Counted from the stretch's first letter, positions 46,550 through 56,591 are shown. The stretch is 64,000 bases of DNA from Methylobacillus flagellatus KT (GCF_000013705.1 NC_007947.1:248001-312000); one strand, 5' to 3'. A program made the numbers and translations. The notes: generated by a model not told the origin, from the letters alone.

Positions 46550-46945
46550 ATGAGTATGAGTGATCCGATTGCCGATATGCTGACGCGTATCCGTAATGCG
46601 CAAAGCACCAACAAGGTCTCTGTTTCCATGCCGTCATCCAAGCTCAAGCGTGCTATTGCGGCTGTGCTTAAGGATGAGGGCTATATTGATGATTTTTCTG
46701 TGCAGGATGTTGACGGTAAGCCACAGTTAAATATCAGCCTTAAATATTATGCTGGTCGTCCTGTGATTGAGAAGATTGAGCGCGTGAGCCGTCCTGGTTT
46801 GCGTATCTATCGTGGCAATCAAGAGATCCCGGTTGTAATGCATGGCTTGGGTGTGACGATTGTTTCCACATCCAAGGGCGTAATGACTGATCGTAAAGCG
46901 CGTGATGCCGGTGTGGGTGGCGAAGTGCTGTGCGTTGTGGCTTAA
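46550..46945 (+). CDS. rpsH: 30S ribosomal protein S8
   Basis: Primary 16S rRNA-binding protein, 131 residues, which represses the spc operon mRNA in E. coli. [15 protein letters not shown] at the start and [19 protein letters not shown] at the end are standard. An ATG pair lies at 46550 and 46556; either could start. Confidence 0.98.
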   Translation: MSMSDPIADMLTRIRNAQSTNKVSVSMPSSKLKRAIAAVLKDEGYIDDFSVQDVDGKPQLNISLKYYAGRPVIEKIERVSRPGLRIYRGNQEIPVVMHGLGVTIVSTSKGVMTDRKARDAGVGGEVLCVVA

Positions 46946-46955
46946 GGAGAAAAGA

Positions 46956-47489
46956 ATGTCTCGTGTAGCTAAAAATCCAGTCGCCATTCCTGCCAAGGTA
47001 GAGGTTGTGTTGAGCTCTGACAATATTGCAGTCAGTGGCCCGCTTGGGAAATTGTCCCTTCCTTTGAGTGGAGACGTTGCCATTGAGCGTGATGGTGACA
47101 ATCTGACGTTTGCTGCGGCTAGCGAGTCACAGCATGCGCGTGCAATGTCCGGAACATTGCGCTCTCTGGTTTTCAATATGGTGACAGGCGTCTCTCAAGG
47201 CTTTACCCGTAAGCTCACTCTTTTGGGTGTGGGTTACAAGGCGCAGGCGCAAGGTGCGAACCTTAACTTGGATTTGGGATTTTCCCATCCAGTGAGCCAC
47301 AAGATGCCTGATGGCGTAACTGTGCAAACACCTTCTCCTACTGAGATCGTGTTGACCGGTGCTGATAAGCAGGTGGTTGGTCAGGTTGCCGCGCAGATTC
47401 GCGCATATCGTGCCCCAGAGCCTTATAAGGGCAAGGGCGTGCGCTATGCCGATGAAGTGGTGATTATTAAAGAAACCAAGAAGAAGTAG
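46956..47489 (+). CDS. rplF: 50S ribosomal protein L6
   Basis: Large-subunit protein near the factor-binding site, 177 residues. [17 protein letters not shown] begins it and [17 protein letters not shown] ends the second repeat. The ATG at 46956 follows AAGGAGAAA; longer readings overlap rpsH. Confidence 0.98.
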   Translation: MSRVAKNPVAIPAKVEVVLSSDNIAVSGPLGKLSLPLSGDVAIERDGDNLTFAAASESQHARAMSGTLRSLVFNMVTGVSQGFTRKLTLLGVGYKAQAQGANLNLDLGFSHPVSHKMPDGVTVQTPSPTEIVLTGADKQVVGQVAAQIRAYRAPEPYKGKGVRYADEVVIIKETKKK

Positions 47490-47498
47490 GGTGTAGCC

Positions 47499-47852
47499 AT
47501 GAGTAATGTGAATTCACGTCTGCGTCGCGCACGTAAAACCCGTGCCAAGATCGCCGAGTTGAAAGCTATCCGCCTGAGTGTGCATCGTAGCAACTGCCAT
47601 ATTTATGCTCAGATTATTGCCGAAACTGGTGACAAGGTGCTTGCTAGCGCTTCCACCCTTGAGGTTGAAGTCCGCAAAGACATCAAGAATGGTGGCAATA
47701 TCGCCGCTGCCGCGTTGGTCGGTAAGCGCATTGCGGAAAAGGCAAAGGCTGCAGGGATCACCACTGTCGCATTTGATCGTTCCGGCTACAAGTACCATGG
47801 TCGTATCAAGGCGTTGGCTGATGCCGCGCGTGAACACGGCCTGTCCTTCTAA
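47499..47852 (+). CDS. rplR: 50S ribosomal protein L18
   Basis: 5S rRNA-binding protein, 117 residues. [15 protein letters not shown] at the start and [26 protein letters not shown] (residues 90-115) at the end are typical. Confidence 0.98.
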   Translation: MSNVNSRLRRARKTRAKIAELKAIRLSVHRSNCHIYAQIIAETGDKVLASASTLEVEVRKDIKNGGNIAAAALVGKRIAEKAKAAGITTVAFDRSGYKYHGRIKALADAAREHGLSF

Positions 47853-47867
47853 AGACTGAGGTTGATG

Positions 47868-48377
47868 ATGGCAAAAGTTGAAATTGAACAGCAGCAAACT
47901 GATGGTTTGCGCGAGAAGATGATCGGTGTCAACCGCGTTACCAAAGTGGTGAAGGGTGGCCGAATCATGAGTTTTGCCGCACTGTCCGTAGTAGGAGACG
48001 GTGATGGTGGTGTGGGTATGGGCAAAGGCAAGGCGCGTGAGGTGCCGGTTGCTGTGCAGAAGGCAATGGACGAAGCGCGTCGCAGCATGATCAAGGTAAG
48101 CCTGAATAATGGCACTTTGTACCACGCCGTGACTGGGGTTCATGGGGCTGCAAAAGTATTCATTCAGCCTGCCTCTGAAGGTACCGGTATTATTGCCGGT
48201 GGTGCAATGCGTGCCATCTTCGAGGTGATGGGTGTGACTAACGTGCTGGCAAAATGCATTGGTTCAACCAATCCATATAATGTCGTACGCGCTACCCTGA
48301 ATGGCCTGAAGTCCATGAATACTCCTGCTGAGATCGCTGCCAAGCGCGGCAAGAGCGTTGAAGAAATCAGAGGTTAA
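47868..48377 (+). CDS. rpsE: 30S ribosomal protein S5
   Basis: Small-subunit body protein important for accuracy, 169 residues from the ATG at 47868, which has GAGG six bases upstream; ATG 47865 and TTG 47862 are also in frame. The loop [20 protein letters not shown] shows no spectinomycin-type change. Confidence 0.97.
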
Positions 48378-48382
48378 TTATC

Positions 48383-48580
48383 ATGGCCAAGTCAAATAAA
48401 GCAAATGATTTGATCAAGGTTACCTTGGTCAGGAGCACCATCGGTAGAATCAAGGCTCATCGTGCAAGTGTCGCTGGTCTCGGTCTGCGTCGTTTGAATC
48501 AGACTGTGGAAGTGCAGGATACACCTGCCAATCGCGGCATGATTAATGCGGTGAGCTATCTGTTAAAGGTAGAAGCATAA
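48383..48580 (+). CDS. rpmD: 50S ribosomal protein L30
   Basis: Small large-subunit protein, 65 residues. [29 protein letters not shown] (residues 12-40) is the family core. Its stop overlaps the rplO ATG by one base. Confidence 0.97.
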   Translation: MAKSNKANDLIKVTLVRSTIGRIKAHRASVAGLGLRRLNQTVEVQDTPANRGMINAVSYLLKVEA

Positions 48581-49014
48581 TGAAGCTGAACACTATCAAG
48601 CCTGCTGAAGGCGCGAAACACGCTAGGCGTCGTGTCGGTCGTGGTATTGGTTCCGGTCTGGGCAAGACTGGTGGTCGTGGCCATAAGGGTCAGAAGTCTC
48701 GTGCGGGTGGTTTCCACAAAGTGGGTTTCGAAGGCGGTCAAATGCCTTTGCAACGCCGCTTACCCAAGCGTGGCTTTAACTCATTGACAAAAGCTGATAC
48801 TGCCAATGTGCGTACTGCTGACTTGGTGCGTGTTGAAGCTGACGTCATTGATATCCTGGCATTGAAGCAAGCCAATGTGATTCCTAGTGGCGCTCGTGCT
48901 GTGAAAGTGTATCTTTCAGGGGATGTGACTCGCGCTGTGACAGTGCAAGGTCTGGCTCTGAGCAAGGGTGCGCGCGCTGCAGTTGAAGCCGCTGGCGGCA
49001 AAATCGTAGAGTAA
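48580..49014 (+). CDS. rplO: 50S ribosomal protein L15
   Basis: Late-assembly large-subunit protein, 144 residues. [20 protein letters not shown] and the glycine-rich [18 protein letters not shown] stretch are standard. secY follows eight bases later. Confidence 0.98.
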   Translation: MKLNTIKPAEGAKHARRRVGRGIGSGLGKTGGRGHKGQKSRAGGFHKVGFEGGQMPLQRRLPKRGFNSLTKADTANVRTADLVRVEADVIDILALKQANVIPSGARAVKVYLSGDVTRAVTVQGLALSKGARAAVEAAGGKIVE

Positions 49015-49021
49015 TCAATTC

Positions 49022-50344
49022 GTGGCTAACGATAGTATTTTCGGTGCAGTAGGAAAAGTAAGCGAGTTGAAAAGTCGCTTGCTTTTCGTTCTGGGAGCTC
49101 TGATCGTTTTCCGTCTCGGCGCACACATTCCGGTTCCAGGTATTGATCCGGATGTGTTGGCGCGTTTGTTCGAGTCGCAGAGTGGCGGTATCCTTGGCAT
49201 GTTTAACATGTTCTCGGGCGGCGCTCTGGAGCGCTTTACGATTTTTGCCCTGGGTATCATGCCGTATATCTCAGCCTCTATCATCATGCAGCTTCTAACC
49301 GTGGTTTCCCCGCGGATGGAGCAATTGAAGAAGGAGGGCGAGAGTGGTCGCCGTACGATTACTAAGTACACACGCTATGGCACAGTATTCTTGGCAACAT
49401 TCCAAGCGCTGGGCATCGCTATTGCATTGGAAGGCCAGGCCGGACTAGTCCTTGATCCAGGCTTCATGTTCCGCTTCACTACTGTGATTACTTTGGTTGG
49501 CGGCACCATGTTCCTAATGTGGTTGGGCGAGCAGATCACCGAGCGTGGTATTGGCAATGGTATTTCCATCATCATTTTTGCTGGTATCGTTGCGGGCTTG
49601 CCTCATGCGATTGGCGGTACCCTGGAGTTGGCACGCACAGGTGCGTTCTCGATTCCTCTGGTGTTGTTCCTGTTTGTTGCTGCCATATTGGTGACTGCAT
49701 TTGTCGTATTCGTGGAACGCGGTCAACGCAAGATTACAGTGAACTATGCGAAGCGCCAGGTGGGCCGTAAGGTGTTCGGCGGTCAGACCAGTCATCTTCC
49801 ACTGAAACTCAACATGGCTGGTGTGATCCCACCGATTTTTGCGTCAAGCATTATTTTGTTTCCGGCGACATTGGCGGGGTGGTTTGGCAGCCATGAGAGC
49901 ATGACCTGGTTGAAGGATATCGGCTCCACGCTGTCTCCGGGACAGCCGCTGTATATTCTTTTCTTTGCTACAGCAATTATCTTCTTCTGTTTCTTTTATA
50001 CCGCATTGGTATTCAACCCAAAAGAAACAGCGGATAACTTGAAGAAGAGTGGTGCATTTGTTCCGGGAATTCGACCTGGCGAACAGACTGCACGATATAT
50101 TGATCGCATTATGGGCCGTCTCACTTTGGCTGGTGCGCTATATATCACTGCAGTATGTTTGTTGCCCGAGTTCTTGATCCTGAAATTTAATGTGCCTTTC
50201 TATTTTGGTGGTACTTCTTTGTTGATTATCGTGGTCGTAACCATGGATTTTATGGCGCAAGTACAGTCTCACTTGATGTCGCATCAATATGAAGGATTGC
50301 TGAAAAAAGCTAACTTTAAGGGCGGGGCGGGACTTCCGCGTTAA
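49022..50344 (+). CDS. secY: Preprotein translocase channel SecY
   Basis: Central channel of the Sec translocon, 440 residues with ten membrane helices. [12 protein letters not shown] lies near helix 1, [24 protein letters not shown] in helix 2 and the plug region (residues 62-85), and the C-terminal tail ends [13 protein letters not shown]. The start is a GTG. Confidence 0.98.
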   Translation: MANDSIFGAVGKVSELKSRLLFVLGALIVFRLGAHIPVPGIDPDVLARLFESQSGGILGMFNMFSGGALERFTIFALGIMPYISASIIMQLLTVVSPRMEQLKKEGESGRRTITKYTRYGTVFLATFQALGIAIALEGQAGLVLDPGFMFRFTTVITLVGGTMFLMWLGEQITERGIGNGISIIIFAGIVAGLPHAIGGTLELARTGAFSIPLVLFLFVAAILVTAFVVFVERGQRKITVNYAKRQVGRKVFGGQTSHLPLKLNMAGVIPPIFASSIILFPATLAGWFGSHESMTWLKDIGSTLSPGQPLYILFFATAIIFFCFFYTALVFNPKETADNLKKSGAFVPGIRPGEQTARYIDRIMGRLTLAGALYITAVCLLPEFLILKFNVPFYFGGTSLLIIVVVTMDFMAQVQSHLMSHQYEGLLKKANFKGGAGLPR

Positions 50345-50352
50345 TTGGTAGT

Positions 50353-50571
50353 ATGGCAAAAGAAGATCGTATTGAAATGCAGGGGGAGGTTCTGGAGAAC
50401 CTCCCAAATGCAACGTTTAGGGTCAAACTAGAAAATGGCCATGTCGTCCTGGGCTATATTTCGGGCAAGATGCGCATGCACTATATTCGTATCCTGCCTG
50501 GTGACAAAGTCACCGTGGAAATGACCCCTTATGATTTATCGCGTGCGCGAATTATATTCCGCGCCAAGTAA
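50353..50571 (+). CDS. infA: Translation initiation factor IF-1
   Basis: Initiation factor that blocks the A site, 72 residues, a single OB fold: [40 protein letters not shown]. In many proteobacteria infA lies here between secY and rpmJ. Confidence 0.98.
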   Translation: MAKEDRIEMQGEVLENLPNATFRVKLENGHVVLGYISGKMRMHYIRILPGDKVTVEMTPYDLSRARIIFRAK

Positions 50572-50593
50572 GTTTTTTGCGAAGAGGTGAGAG

Positions 50594-50707
50594 ATGAGAG
50601 TTCGTGCATCAGTGAAGACATTGTGCCGTAATTGCAAGGTGGTTCGCCGCCGTGGTGTCGTGCGTGTTATTTGTACTGACCCGCGTCATAAGCAACGCCA
50701 GGGTTAA
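50594..50707 (+). CDS. rpmJ: 50S ribosomal protein L36
   Basis: Very small large-subunit protein of 37 residues, [20 protein letters not shown] then [17 protein letters not shown]. It is the zinc-binding form: C11, C14, C27 and H32 are the expected ligands. GAAGAGGTGAGAG precedes the ATG. Confidence 0.97.
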   Translation: MRVRASVKTLCRNCKVVRRRGVVRVICTDPRHKQRQG

Positions 50708-50731
50708 TCCGGTAACTATGGTTTTAAAAGG

Positions 50732-50778
50732 GACTGGTTTTTAATCTATTTGTTAAAAACCAGTCAAGCTGTTAAAAT
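50732..50778 (+). promoter_or_regulatory. Palindrome and possible promoter before rpsM
   Basis: A perfect 13-bp stem, GACTGGTTTTTAA (50732-50744) with TTAAAAACCAGTC (50753-50765). TTGTTA (50750-50755), 17-bp spacer and TAAAAT (50773-50778) form a plausible promoter whose -35 lies inside the palindrome. The stem may instead end the spc transcript. Confidence 0.45.
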
Positions 50779-50833
50779 TTTGGGCTTTTTTGGCGATTTG
50801 ATAACGATGCGCCATTAATTTTGGAGTAGCTAC

Positions 50834-51196
50834 ATGGCTCGTATAGCAGGGGTAAATATCCCAAATCATAAACATACTGAAATCGCATTGACTTCGATTT
50901 ACGGTGTGGGCCGTACTACGGCAAAACAAATTTGTCTGGCTGCAGGGGTATCCGCGACAGCGAAGATCAAGGATCTGAACGACGCTGAAGTTGAAAAGCT
51001 GCGTGATGAAGTCGCCAAACTGCAGGTTGAAGGTGACCTGCGTCGCGAGGTGACGATGAACATCAAGCGTCTGATGGATCTCGGCTGCTATCGTGGCATT
51101 CGCCACCGCCGCGGTTTGCCCGTTCGTGGTCAGCGCACCAAGACCAATGCGCGCACTCGCAAGGGTCCAATCAAGCCTATCAAGGCATCCAAGTAA
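50834..51196 (+). CDS. rpsM: 30S ribosomal protein S13
   Basis: Small-subunit head protein contacting the P-site tRNA, 120 residues. [20 protein letters not shown] begins it and [19 protein letters not shown] ends it. Confidence 0.98.
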
Positions 51197-51209
51197 GGAA
51201 TAGCAAACA

Positions 51210-51599
51210 ATGGCTAAAGCTAACGTACGCGTACGCAAGAAAGTCAAAAAGAATATTGCCGAGGGCATTGCTCACGTGCACGCTTCTTTTAACAATACCA
51301 TCATCACGATCACTGACCGCCAGGGTAATGCGCTGTCTTGGGCAACTTCTGGTGGCGCAGGGTTCAAGGGCTCTCGTAAAAGTACCCCTTTTGCTGCTCA
51401 AGTAGCCGCTGAGGCTGCTGGCAAGGCTGCTCAGGAATGTGGTGTGAAGAATCTTGAAGTGCGCATCAAGGGGCCAGGCCCAGGTCGTGAATCTGCTGTG
51501 CGTGCATTGAATGCGGTTGGTTTCAAGATTACCAGCATTTCAGATGTGACTCCCGTGCCACACAATGGTTGCCGTCCGCCGAAGAAGCGTCGTATCTAA
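51210..51599 (+). CDS. rpsK: 30S ribosomal protein S11
   Basis: Small-subunit platform protein, 129 residues. [20 protein letters not shown] and the C-terminal [17 protein letters not shown] are diagnostic. In most proteobacteria rpsD follows; here rpoA comes next after 84 bases. Confidence 0.98.
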   Translation: MAKANVRVRKKVKKNIAEGIAHVHASFNNTIITITDRQGNALSWATSGGAGFKGSRKSTPFAAQVAAEAAGKAAQECGVKNLEVRIKGPGPGRESAVRALNAVGFKITSISDVTPVPHNGCRPPKKRRI

Positions 51600-51619
51600 G
51601 CTGGATAATAATAGGTTGC

Positions 51620-51646
51620 AGCCACGATAACCGAGTTGTCGTGGTT
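51620..51646 (+). promoter_or_regulatory. Hairpin in the rpsK-rpoA spacer
   Basis: GCCACGA (51621-51627) pairs with TCGTGGT (51639-51645) with one G-T pair. It lies where rpsD would normally be and could be a processing or regulatory site. No rpsD remnant was seen. Confidence 0.35.
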
Positions 51647-51683
51647 GATTTATTTAAAGAAATCGTGGACCGTAAGGATAGCT

Positions 51684-52670
51684 ATGCAAAACAGTCCGAC
51701 TGAATATTTGAAGCCACGCGTCGTCGACGTCGATGTGATTTCGCCCGTGCGTGCACGGGTGACGCTCGAGCCAATGGAGCGCGGTTTTGGTTACACGCTG
51801 GGTAATGCCCTGCGTCGAGTATTGCTGTCTTCCATTCCTGGCTTTGCAATTACTGAAGTCAAGATTGATGGTGTCGTGCATGAATACTCTACACTGGACG
51901 GTGTGCAGGAAGATGTTGTGGATATTCTGCTAAACCTCAAGGGCGTTGCACTTAAGCTGAACAGCAAGAACGAAGCAACATTGACATTGAACAAGAGTAC
52001 CGAGGGCGTGGTGACTGCCGGTGATTTTGATACTGGTCATGATGCTGAAATCGCTAATCCTGACCATGTCATTGCACACCTGACCAAGGGTGGCAAACTT
52101 AATCTTGAAGTCAAGGTTGAAATGGGGCGTGGGTACCAACCTGTGCCGCAACGCCGGAAAACTGAAGATGAGGACCGTGTGCTGGGCTTCATCCAGGTGG
52201 ATGCTTCCTTCAGCCCGATCAGCAAGGTCAGTTACCAGGTCGAAAGCGCGCGTGTTGAACAGCGCACTGACTTGGACAAGCTGATCATGGATGTCGAAAC
52301 GAATGGCATTATCGAACCTGAGCAAGCGATTCGTGATGCAGCGCGTATTCTGATGGGACAATTGTCCGTGTTTGCCGATCTTGAGGGAGCACCTTCAGAA
52401 GTCGAAGTGAAGCAAGCACCACAAGTGGACCCGATTCTGTTGCGTCCGGTGGATGATCTGGAACTAACAGTGCGCTCTGCTAACTGCTTGAAGGCAGAAA
52501 ATATTTATTACATTGGTGACCTGATTCAGCGTACTGAAAACGAGCTGTTGAAAGCGCCAAATCTAGGCCGTAAATCTTTGAATGAGATTAAGGATGTACT
52601 GGCCTCCAAGGGCCTGACATTGGGCATGAAACTAGAAAACTGGCCACCTGCTGGCCTGGAAAAGGTGTGA
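51684..52670 (+). CDS. rpoA: RNA polymerase alpha subunit
   Basis: Assembly platform of RNA polymerase, 328 residues. The N-terminal domain has [26 protein letters not shown] (residues 33-58); the C-terminal domain has [20 protein letters not shown] and [11 protein letters not shown], which bind UP elements and activators. The ATG at 51684 follows AAGGATAG. Confidence 0.98.
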   Translation: MQNSPTEYLKPRVVDVDVISPVRARVTLEPMERGFGYTLGNALRRVLLSSIPGFAITEVKIDGVVHEYSTLDGVQEDVVDILLNLKGVALKLNSKNEATLTLNKSTEGVVTAGDFDTGHDAEIANPDHVIAHLTKGGKLNLEVKVEMGRGYQPVPQRRKTEDEDRVLGFIQVDASFSPISKVSYQVESARVEQRTDLDKLIMDVETNGIIEPEQAIRDAARILMGQLSVFADLEGAPSEVEVKQAPQVDPILLRPVDDLELTVRSANCLKAENIYYIGDLIQRTENELLKAPNLGRKSLNEIKDVLASKGLTLGMKLENWPPAGLEKV

Positions 52671-52680
52671 GGAAATCACT

Positions 52681-53076
52681 ATGCGTCATCGCAACAGTAA
52701 TCGTAAACTAAACCGCACCAGTAGCCATCGTCAAGCTATGTTGCGTAATATGGCTAACTCCCTGCTTCGTCATGAGATTATCAAGACGACCTTGCCAAAG
52801 GCAAAGGAACTGCGTCGTGTAGCAGAGCCTCTGATCACACTCGGCAAGGACGCTACGCTGGCCAATCGCCGTTTGGCATTCAGCCGTCTGCGCGACCGTG
52901 ATATCGTGGGTAAGCTTTTCAATGAGCTGGGACCTCGTTACCAGACTCGCAACGGTGGTTACCTGCGTATTCTGAAGTGCGGTTTCCGCGTGGGCGACAA
53001 TGCTCCTATGGCACTGGTCGAATTGGTCGACCGTCCGGAGCTTGCTACTGATGGTGAAGTGGTAACAGCTGAGTAG
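52681..53076 (+). CDS. rplQ: 50S ribosomal protein L17
   Basis: Large-subunit protein near the tunnel exit, 131 residues. [20 protein letters not shown] begins it and [20 protein letters not shown] follows. It closes the ribosomal gene block and has a clear terminator behind it. Confidence 0.98.
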   Translation: MRHRNSNRKLNRTSSHRQAMLRNMANSLLRHEIIKTTLPKAKELRRVAEPLITLGKDATLANRRLAFSRLRDRDIVGKLFNELGPRYQTRNGGYLRILKCGFRVGDNAPMALVELVDRPELATDGEVVTAE

Positions 53077-53097
53077 ATTTCAGCTTTGATCCCCTAA

Positions 53098-53123
53098 AAG
53101 CCGGTTCTTGAACCGGCTTTTTT
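53098..53123 (+). terminator. Terminator after rplQ
   Basis: AAGCCGGTTC (53098-53107) pairs with GAACCGGCTT (53110-53119), then a T-tract. It ends the ribosomal block. Confidence 0.92.
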
Positions 53124-53387
53124 ATTATTGGGTCTATGCGGTGCTTTTCCGACGTCATGGGTTTTACCGTCTTGACCAAGGGAAAATGGTCGCTCAGATG
53201 TGCAATAGATTGCTTTTCGGTGTTATGGGATTGGATTGATAGAAAAATCTTTGACTTAGCTCAAGATACTTAAAGAAATAGTTTAGTATTTGCTGAAGCA
53301 GTAATAATGCAGAATATATAATTCCTTACTGTGACTAATGCCTGCCAGGCATTTCATTCCATAGATTGGCACAGGTTTCAAAAGCAT
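53124..53387. other. Spacer between rplQ terminator and mgtE
   Basis: About 260 bp without a gene. TTGAC-ttag-CTCAA at 53251-53264 resembles an FNR/ANR-type site (consensus TTGAT-N4-ATCAA) with one mismatch per half. Nothing else was recognised; no M-box-like magnesium riboswitch was evident by eye. Confidence 0.35.
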
Positions 53388-54827
53388 ATGGCGGATATTC
53401 AGGAATCGAAGGAAAGTTTGCAGGAAAGCCTGCAGCAGGTCATTACCCTGTTGAACAAGCACCGTCTGGTAGAGGAGCTGGTGCATAAGCAGGATATGCC
53501 GAAGCAGGCATTGGTGCAAACGCTCGTGCACAGGCAGAACCTTGCCGAGCTGCAGAAAAAGCTGGATAGCCTGCATCCGGCCGACGTAGCGTATATTCTT
53601 GAAGCCCTACCGTTAGAACAGCGCCTGGACGTCTGGGACTTGGTCAAGGCCGAGCGCGACGGCGAGATTCTGCTGGAAGTATCAGATGCGGTGCGGCAGA
53701 CGCTGATCGCAGACATGGATAGCGATGAGCTGCTTGCCGCCGCCGAACAACTGGATACGGATGAGCTGGCAGACCTGGCGCCTGATTTGCCCAAAGACGT
53801 GCTGCAGGAGCTGCTTGAGAGCCTGGATGCCCGTAATCGGGAACGCCTGCAGTCCGCACTGGCTTACGCCGATGATTCCGTCGGTGCGCTGATGGATTTC
53901 GACATCATTACTATCCGTGAGGATATCACCCTGGAAGTCGCCCTGCGTTATTTGCGCCGCATCGGCAGCTTGCCCGACCATACGGATAAGCTGTTCGTCG
54001 TTGACCGCAATGATGTATTGCGTGGCGTACTGCCCCTCAAGCGGTTAGTGGTGAACGACCTTGATTCTGGCGTGGCCGAAATCATGGCGGACGACGCAGT
54101 GGTATTTCACCCTGAGGATAAGGCTGATGAAGCCGCTAAGGCGTTCGAGCGATATGACCTGGTGACTGCGCCTGTCGTGGATGAGAATAACCGCCTAGTA
54201 GGCCGCCTCACTGTGGATGCGGTCATGGACTATATCCGCGAAGAGGCAGAAAGCGACATGCTGTCGATGGCCGGCCTGCGCGAGGAAGAGGATATATTTG
54301 CTTCTGTATGGAAGTCTGTACAGAACCGTTGGATGTGGCTGGCCATCAACCTGGTGACTGCATTTGTCGCATCCCGTGTCATCGGCTTGTTTGAGGGATC
54401 CATCGAGAGGATCGTGGCCCTGGCTGCCTTGATGCCGATTGTGGCGGGGATAGGCGGGAATTCCGGCAACCAGACCACGACCATGATTGTGCGTGGTCTG
54501 GCGCTCGGGCAGATATCCAGCCATAACACCAAGTCACTGCTGATCAAGGAAACCGGCGTGGGCCTGCTCAATGGCCTGATCTGGGGCAGCGTTCTGGGCG
54601 TGATTGCCTACCTTCTCTACAATAACGTGGCTCTTGGAATCGTGATGACGGCCGCCATGACCTTGAACCTCTTGCTGGCTGCCGTGATGGGCGTGATGAT
54701 TCCCCTGGTGATGTCGACAAAGTTCAACAGGGATCCTGCGGTTGGCTCCAGCGTCCTGATTACCGCCGTCACGGATAGCGGCGGTTTCTTTATTTTCCTA
54801 GGGCTTGCAACGCTCTTCCTGCTATGA
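53388..54827 (+). CDS. mgtE: Magnesium transporter MgtE
   Basis: Inner-membrane Mg2+ channel, 479 residues from the ATG at 53388; an in-frame GTG at 53331 would add 19 poorly conserved residues. The N-terminal helical domain (residues about 40-140, with ADLAPDLPKDVLQELLES), two CBS domains (about 145-270) and five membrane helices (about 300-479, with PIVAGIGGNSGNQTTTMIVRG as pore signature) follow in order. In studied MgtE proteins the first two parts close the pore when Mg2+ is high. The stop overlaps the next gene by ATGA. Confidence 0.93.
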   Translation: MADIQESKESLQESLQQVITLLNKHRLVEELVHKQDMPKQALVQTLVHRQNLAELQKKLDSLHPADVAYILEALPLEQRLDVWDLVKAERDGEILLEVSDAVRQTLIADMDSDELLAAAEQLDTDELADLAPDLPKDVLQELLESLDARNRERLQSALAYADDSVGALMDFDIITIREDITLEVALRYLRRIGSLPDHTDKLFVVDRNDVLRGVLPLKRLVVNDLDSGVAEIMADDAVVFHPEDKADEAAKAFERYDLVTAPVVDENNRLVGRLTVDAVMDYIREEAESDMLSMAGLREEEDIFASVWKSVQNRWMWLAINLVTAFVASRVIGLFEGSIERIVALAALMPIVAGIGGNSGNQTTTMIVRGLALGQISSHNTKSLLIKETGVGLLNGLIWGSVLGVIAYLLYNNVALGIVMTAAMTLNLLLAAVMGVMIPLVMSTKFNRDPAVGSSVLITAVTDSGGFFIFLGLATLFLL

Positions 54828-56131
54828 ACAGTACGATATTTCATGTCTGGCAGGAACTGGCCAACGATTTTTCTTCAGCTGCGGTATTGTGGCAACTCGC
54901 CATTATTGTGAGCAGCCTATTGCTTGCATGGTCTATCAATAGCATGCAGCGTGCACGCCTTGCGAGCAGCAATGCTCATTACGCAGCTATCGGGGGCATA
55001 ACACGCGTCTTGTTCCCCATTTCCTCGTTGGTCATGGTATTGCTGGGCCAGTTGGTCATTGGCCATTGGTACAGTACCAGTTTGCTGGCACTGGCCTCAC
55101 GCTTACTGGTTGCCATGGTTGTCATCCGCTTGGCAGTGTATGTGTTGCGATATGTGTTTGCCCCTAGTGGTTGGCTGAGAACCACCGAAAATGTGGTCTC
55201 GACTGCTGTCTGGCTGGTGTTGGTGTTGCATGTCACGGGGCTGCTGCCTGATATGATTGAGGCGCTAGATGGCATACGTTTCAACATCGGCAAGAGCACT
55301 GTCAGTTTATGGCTGGTGATCCAGGGCTTGTTTACGGTACTGGTCACAGTGTTCGTGGCCTTGTGGCTAAGCCGGCTGATTGAGAACAAGTTGATGATGG
55401 CGACTCACATTGCCATCAATATGCGAGTCGTCATCAACAAAGTGATCCGCATTACCTTTGTGTTCTTTGCTGTGTTGGTGGCCCTGTCGGCGGTCGGTCT
55501 AGACATCACATTGCTCTCGGTGTTCGGTGGAGCACTGGGCGTAGGGCTGGGGTTTGGCCTGCAGAAGATTGCGAGCAATTACGTCAGCGGGTTCATCATC
55601 CTGTTGGATGAATCCATGAACCTGGGAGATTTTGTTACCATCGGTTCTTATTATGGCAGCGTGCAGGAGCTGCGCTCGCGGTATATGGTGTTGCGGCAGC
55701 TCGATGGGACTGATGTGATTATTCCCAACGAAACCCTGATGACCAGCGCAGTGGTGAACCATACCGCTACCCGCAGACACGTCAAGATTGCCTTGCCCAT
55801 CCAGGTGGGGTATGAAACTGACTTGAGAGCGACATTGGAGCTGATGAAGGAAGTCGCAAGCCGGCATCCACGCGTGATGAAGGATCCTGCGCCGGATGCC
55901 AAGCTGGTCGGCTTTGGCGAGAGCGCGATAGACCTTAACTTGACTGTATGGGTGCCCGATCCGGAGAACGGGGCGGGCGATGTTCCATCCACTGTTTATT
56001 TGAATCTGTGGGATGAATTCAAAGCGCGCGGTATTTCGATTCCTTATCCACAGCGCGAGGTGCATGTCTTTGGGCATGGAGTGGGTATAGAAGAGGCAAA
56101 ATCTGGATTGAATAATGGCAGCGCAGCTTAG
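54824..56131 (+). CDS. MscS-family mechanosensitive channel
   Basis: Inner-membrane small-conductance channel of the MscS family, 435 residues. About five or six N-terminal helices precede the pore helix region LSVFGGALGVGLGFGLQKIA (about residue 228) and the beta domain NYVSGFIILLDESMNLGDFV. A cytoplasmic domain with VRELRSRYMV-like VQELRSRYMVLRQLDGTDVIIPNE (residues 280-305) follows. It overlaps mgtE by four bases, so both are made together; a joint role in ionic stress is inference. Confidence 0.92.
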   Translation: MNSTIFHVWQELANDFSSAAVLWQLAIIVSSLLLAWSINSMQRARLASSNAHYAAIGGITRVLFPISSLVMVLLGQLVIGHWYSTSLLALASRLLVAMVVIRLAVYVLRYVFAPSGWLRTTENVVSTAVWLVLVLHVTGLLPDMIEALDGIRFNIGKSTVSLWLVIQGLFTVLVTVFVALWLSRLIENKLMMATHIAINMRVVINKVIRITFVFFAVLVALSAVGLDITLLSVFGGALGVGLGFGLQKIASNYVSGFIILLDESMNLGDFVTIGSYYGSVQELRSRYMVLRQLDGTDVIIPNETLMTSAVVNHTATRRHVKIALPIQVGYETDLRATLELMKEVASRHPRVMKDPAPDAKLVGFGESAIDLNLTVWVPDPENGAGDVPSTVYLNLWDEFKARGISIPYPQREVHVFGHGVGIEEAKSGLNNGSAA

Positions 56132-56178
56132 CCTGATGTGAATGCGTTCAACAAAAAGGGGTTTGCTTTATTTGCAGT

Positions 56179-56458
56179 CTATTTATAACTTTTGACGATA
56201 GTCCCAGAACTATATTCGTTCACTCCTCCTTTCACCACCCCGCCTTTGATAACTACCGTGAAATTTTCTTTGCAGAATGCAATCCCAATTGTCTGATTGC
56301 TTATCTTCAGTGATCTTCCAAAAAAGCCTTACTTAATACCCCGAGTGCATTGCGACAATAATTGGATCTGCAGGTGATCGAAGGATATTTAATCTAATTC
56401 CAGATTTGCTGTAGCCACTCCCATCCGAAGTTTGAAGTGCTTTAGTTATATTTTCCAT
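56179..56458 (-). pseudogene. Remnant of an unidentified gene
   Basis: On the minus strand two protein-like pieces lie in different frames: one from the ATG at 56458 (MENITKALQTSDGSGYSKSG and on for 41 residues to a stop) and one of about 49 residues ending at the stop at 56179 (GFFGRSLKISNQTIGIAF, later VVIKGGVVKGGVNEYSSG). A frameshift and stops separate them near 56325-56340. Coding-like composition suggests a decayed gene; the family is not recognised. The region is AT-rich compared with its neighbours. Confidence 0.45.
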
Positions 56459-56538
56459 CCTGCGAAACCATTGGGACAAAACCTTTCAGTTAAAACCAGA
56501 GGCTTGTAAATAATTCCAGAAAGTGTACTATTGGGTTC

Positions 56539-56569
56539 ATTATCATACTATACTGTTTAGTATGATAAT
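56539..56569. promoter_or_regulatory. Perfect 12-bp palindrome, likely operator
   Basis: ATTATCATACTA (56539-56550), 7-bp spacer, TAGTATGATAAT (56558-56569). It lies 22 bases before the ATG of the small exported protein. Size and symmetry fit a TetR-type operator, and a TetR regulator is encoded 1.3 kb downstream. The link is inference. Confidence 0.6.
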
Positions 56570-56591
56570 TGATACCGTTTGGGAGAGAGAT

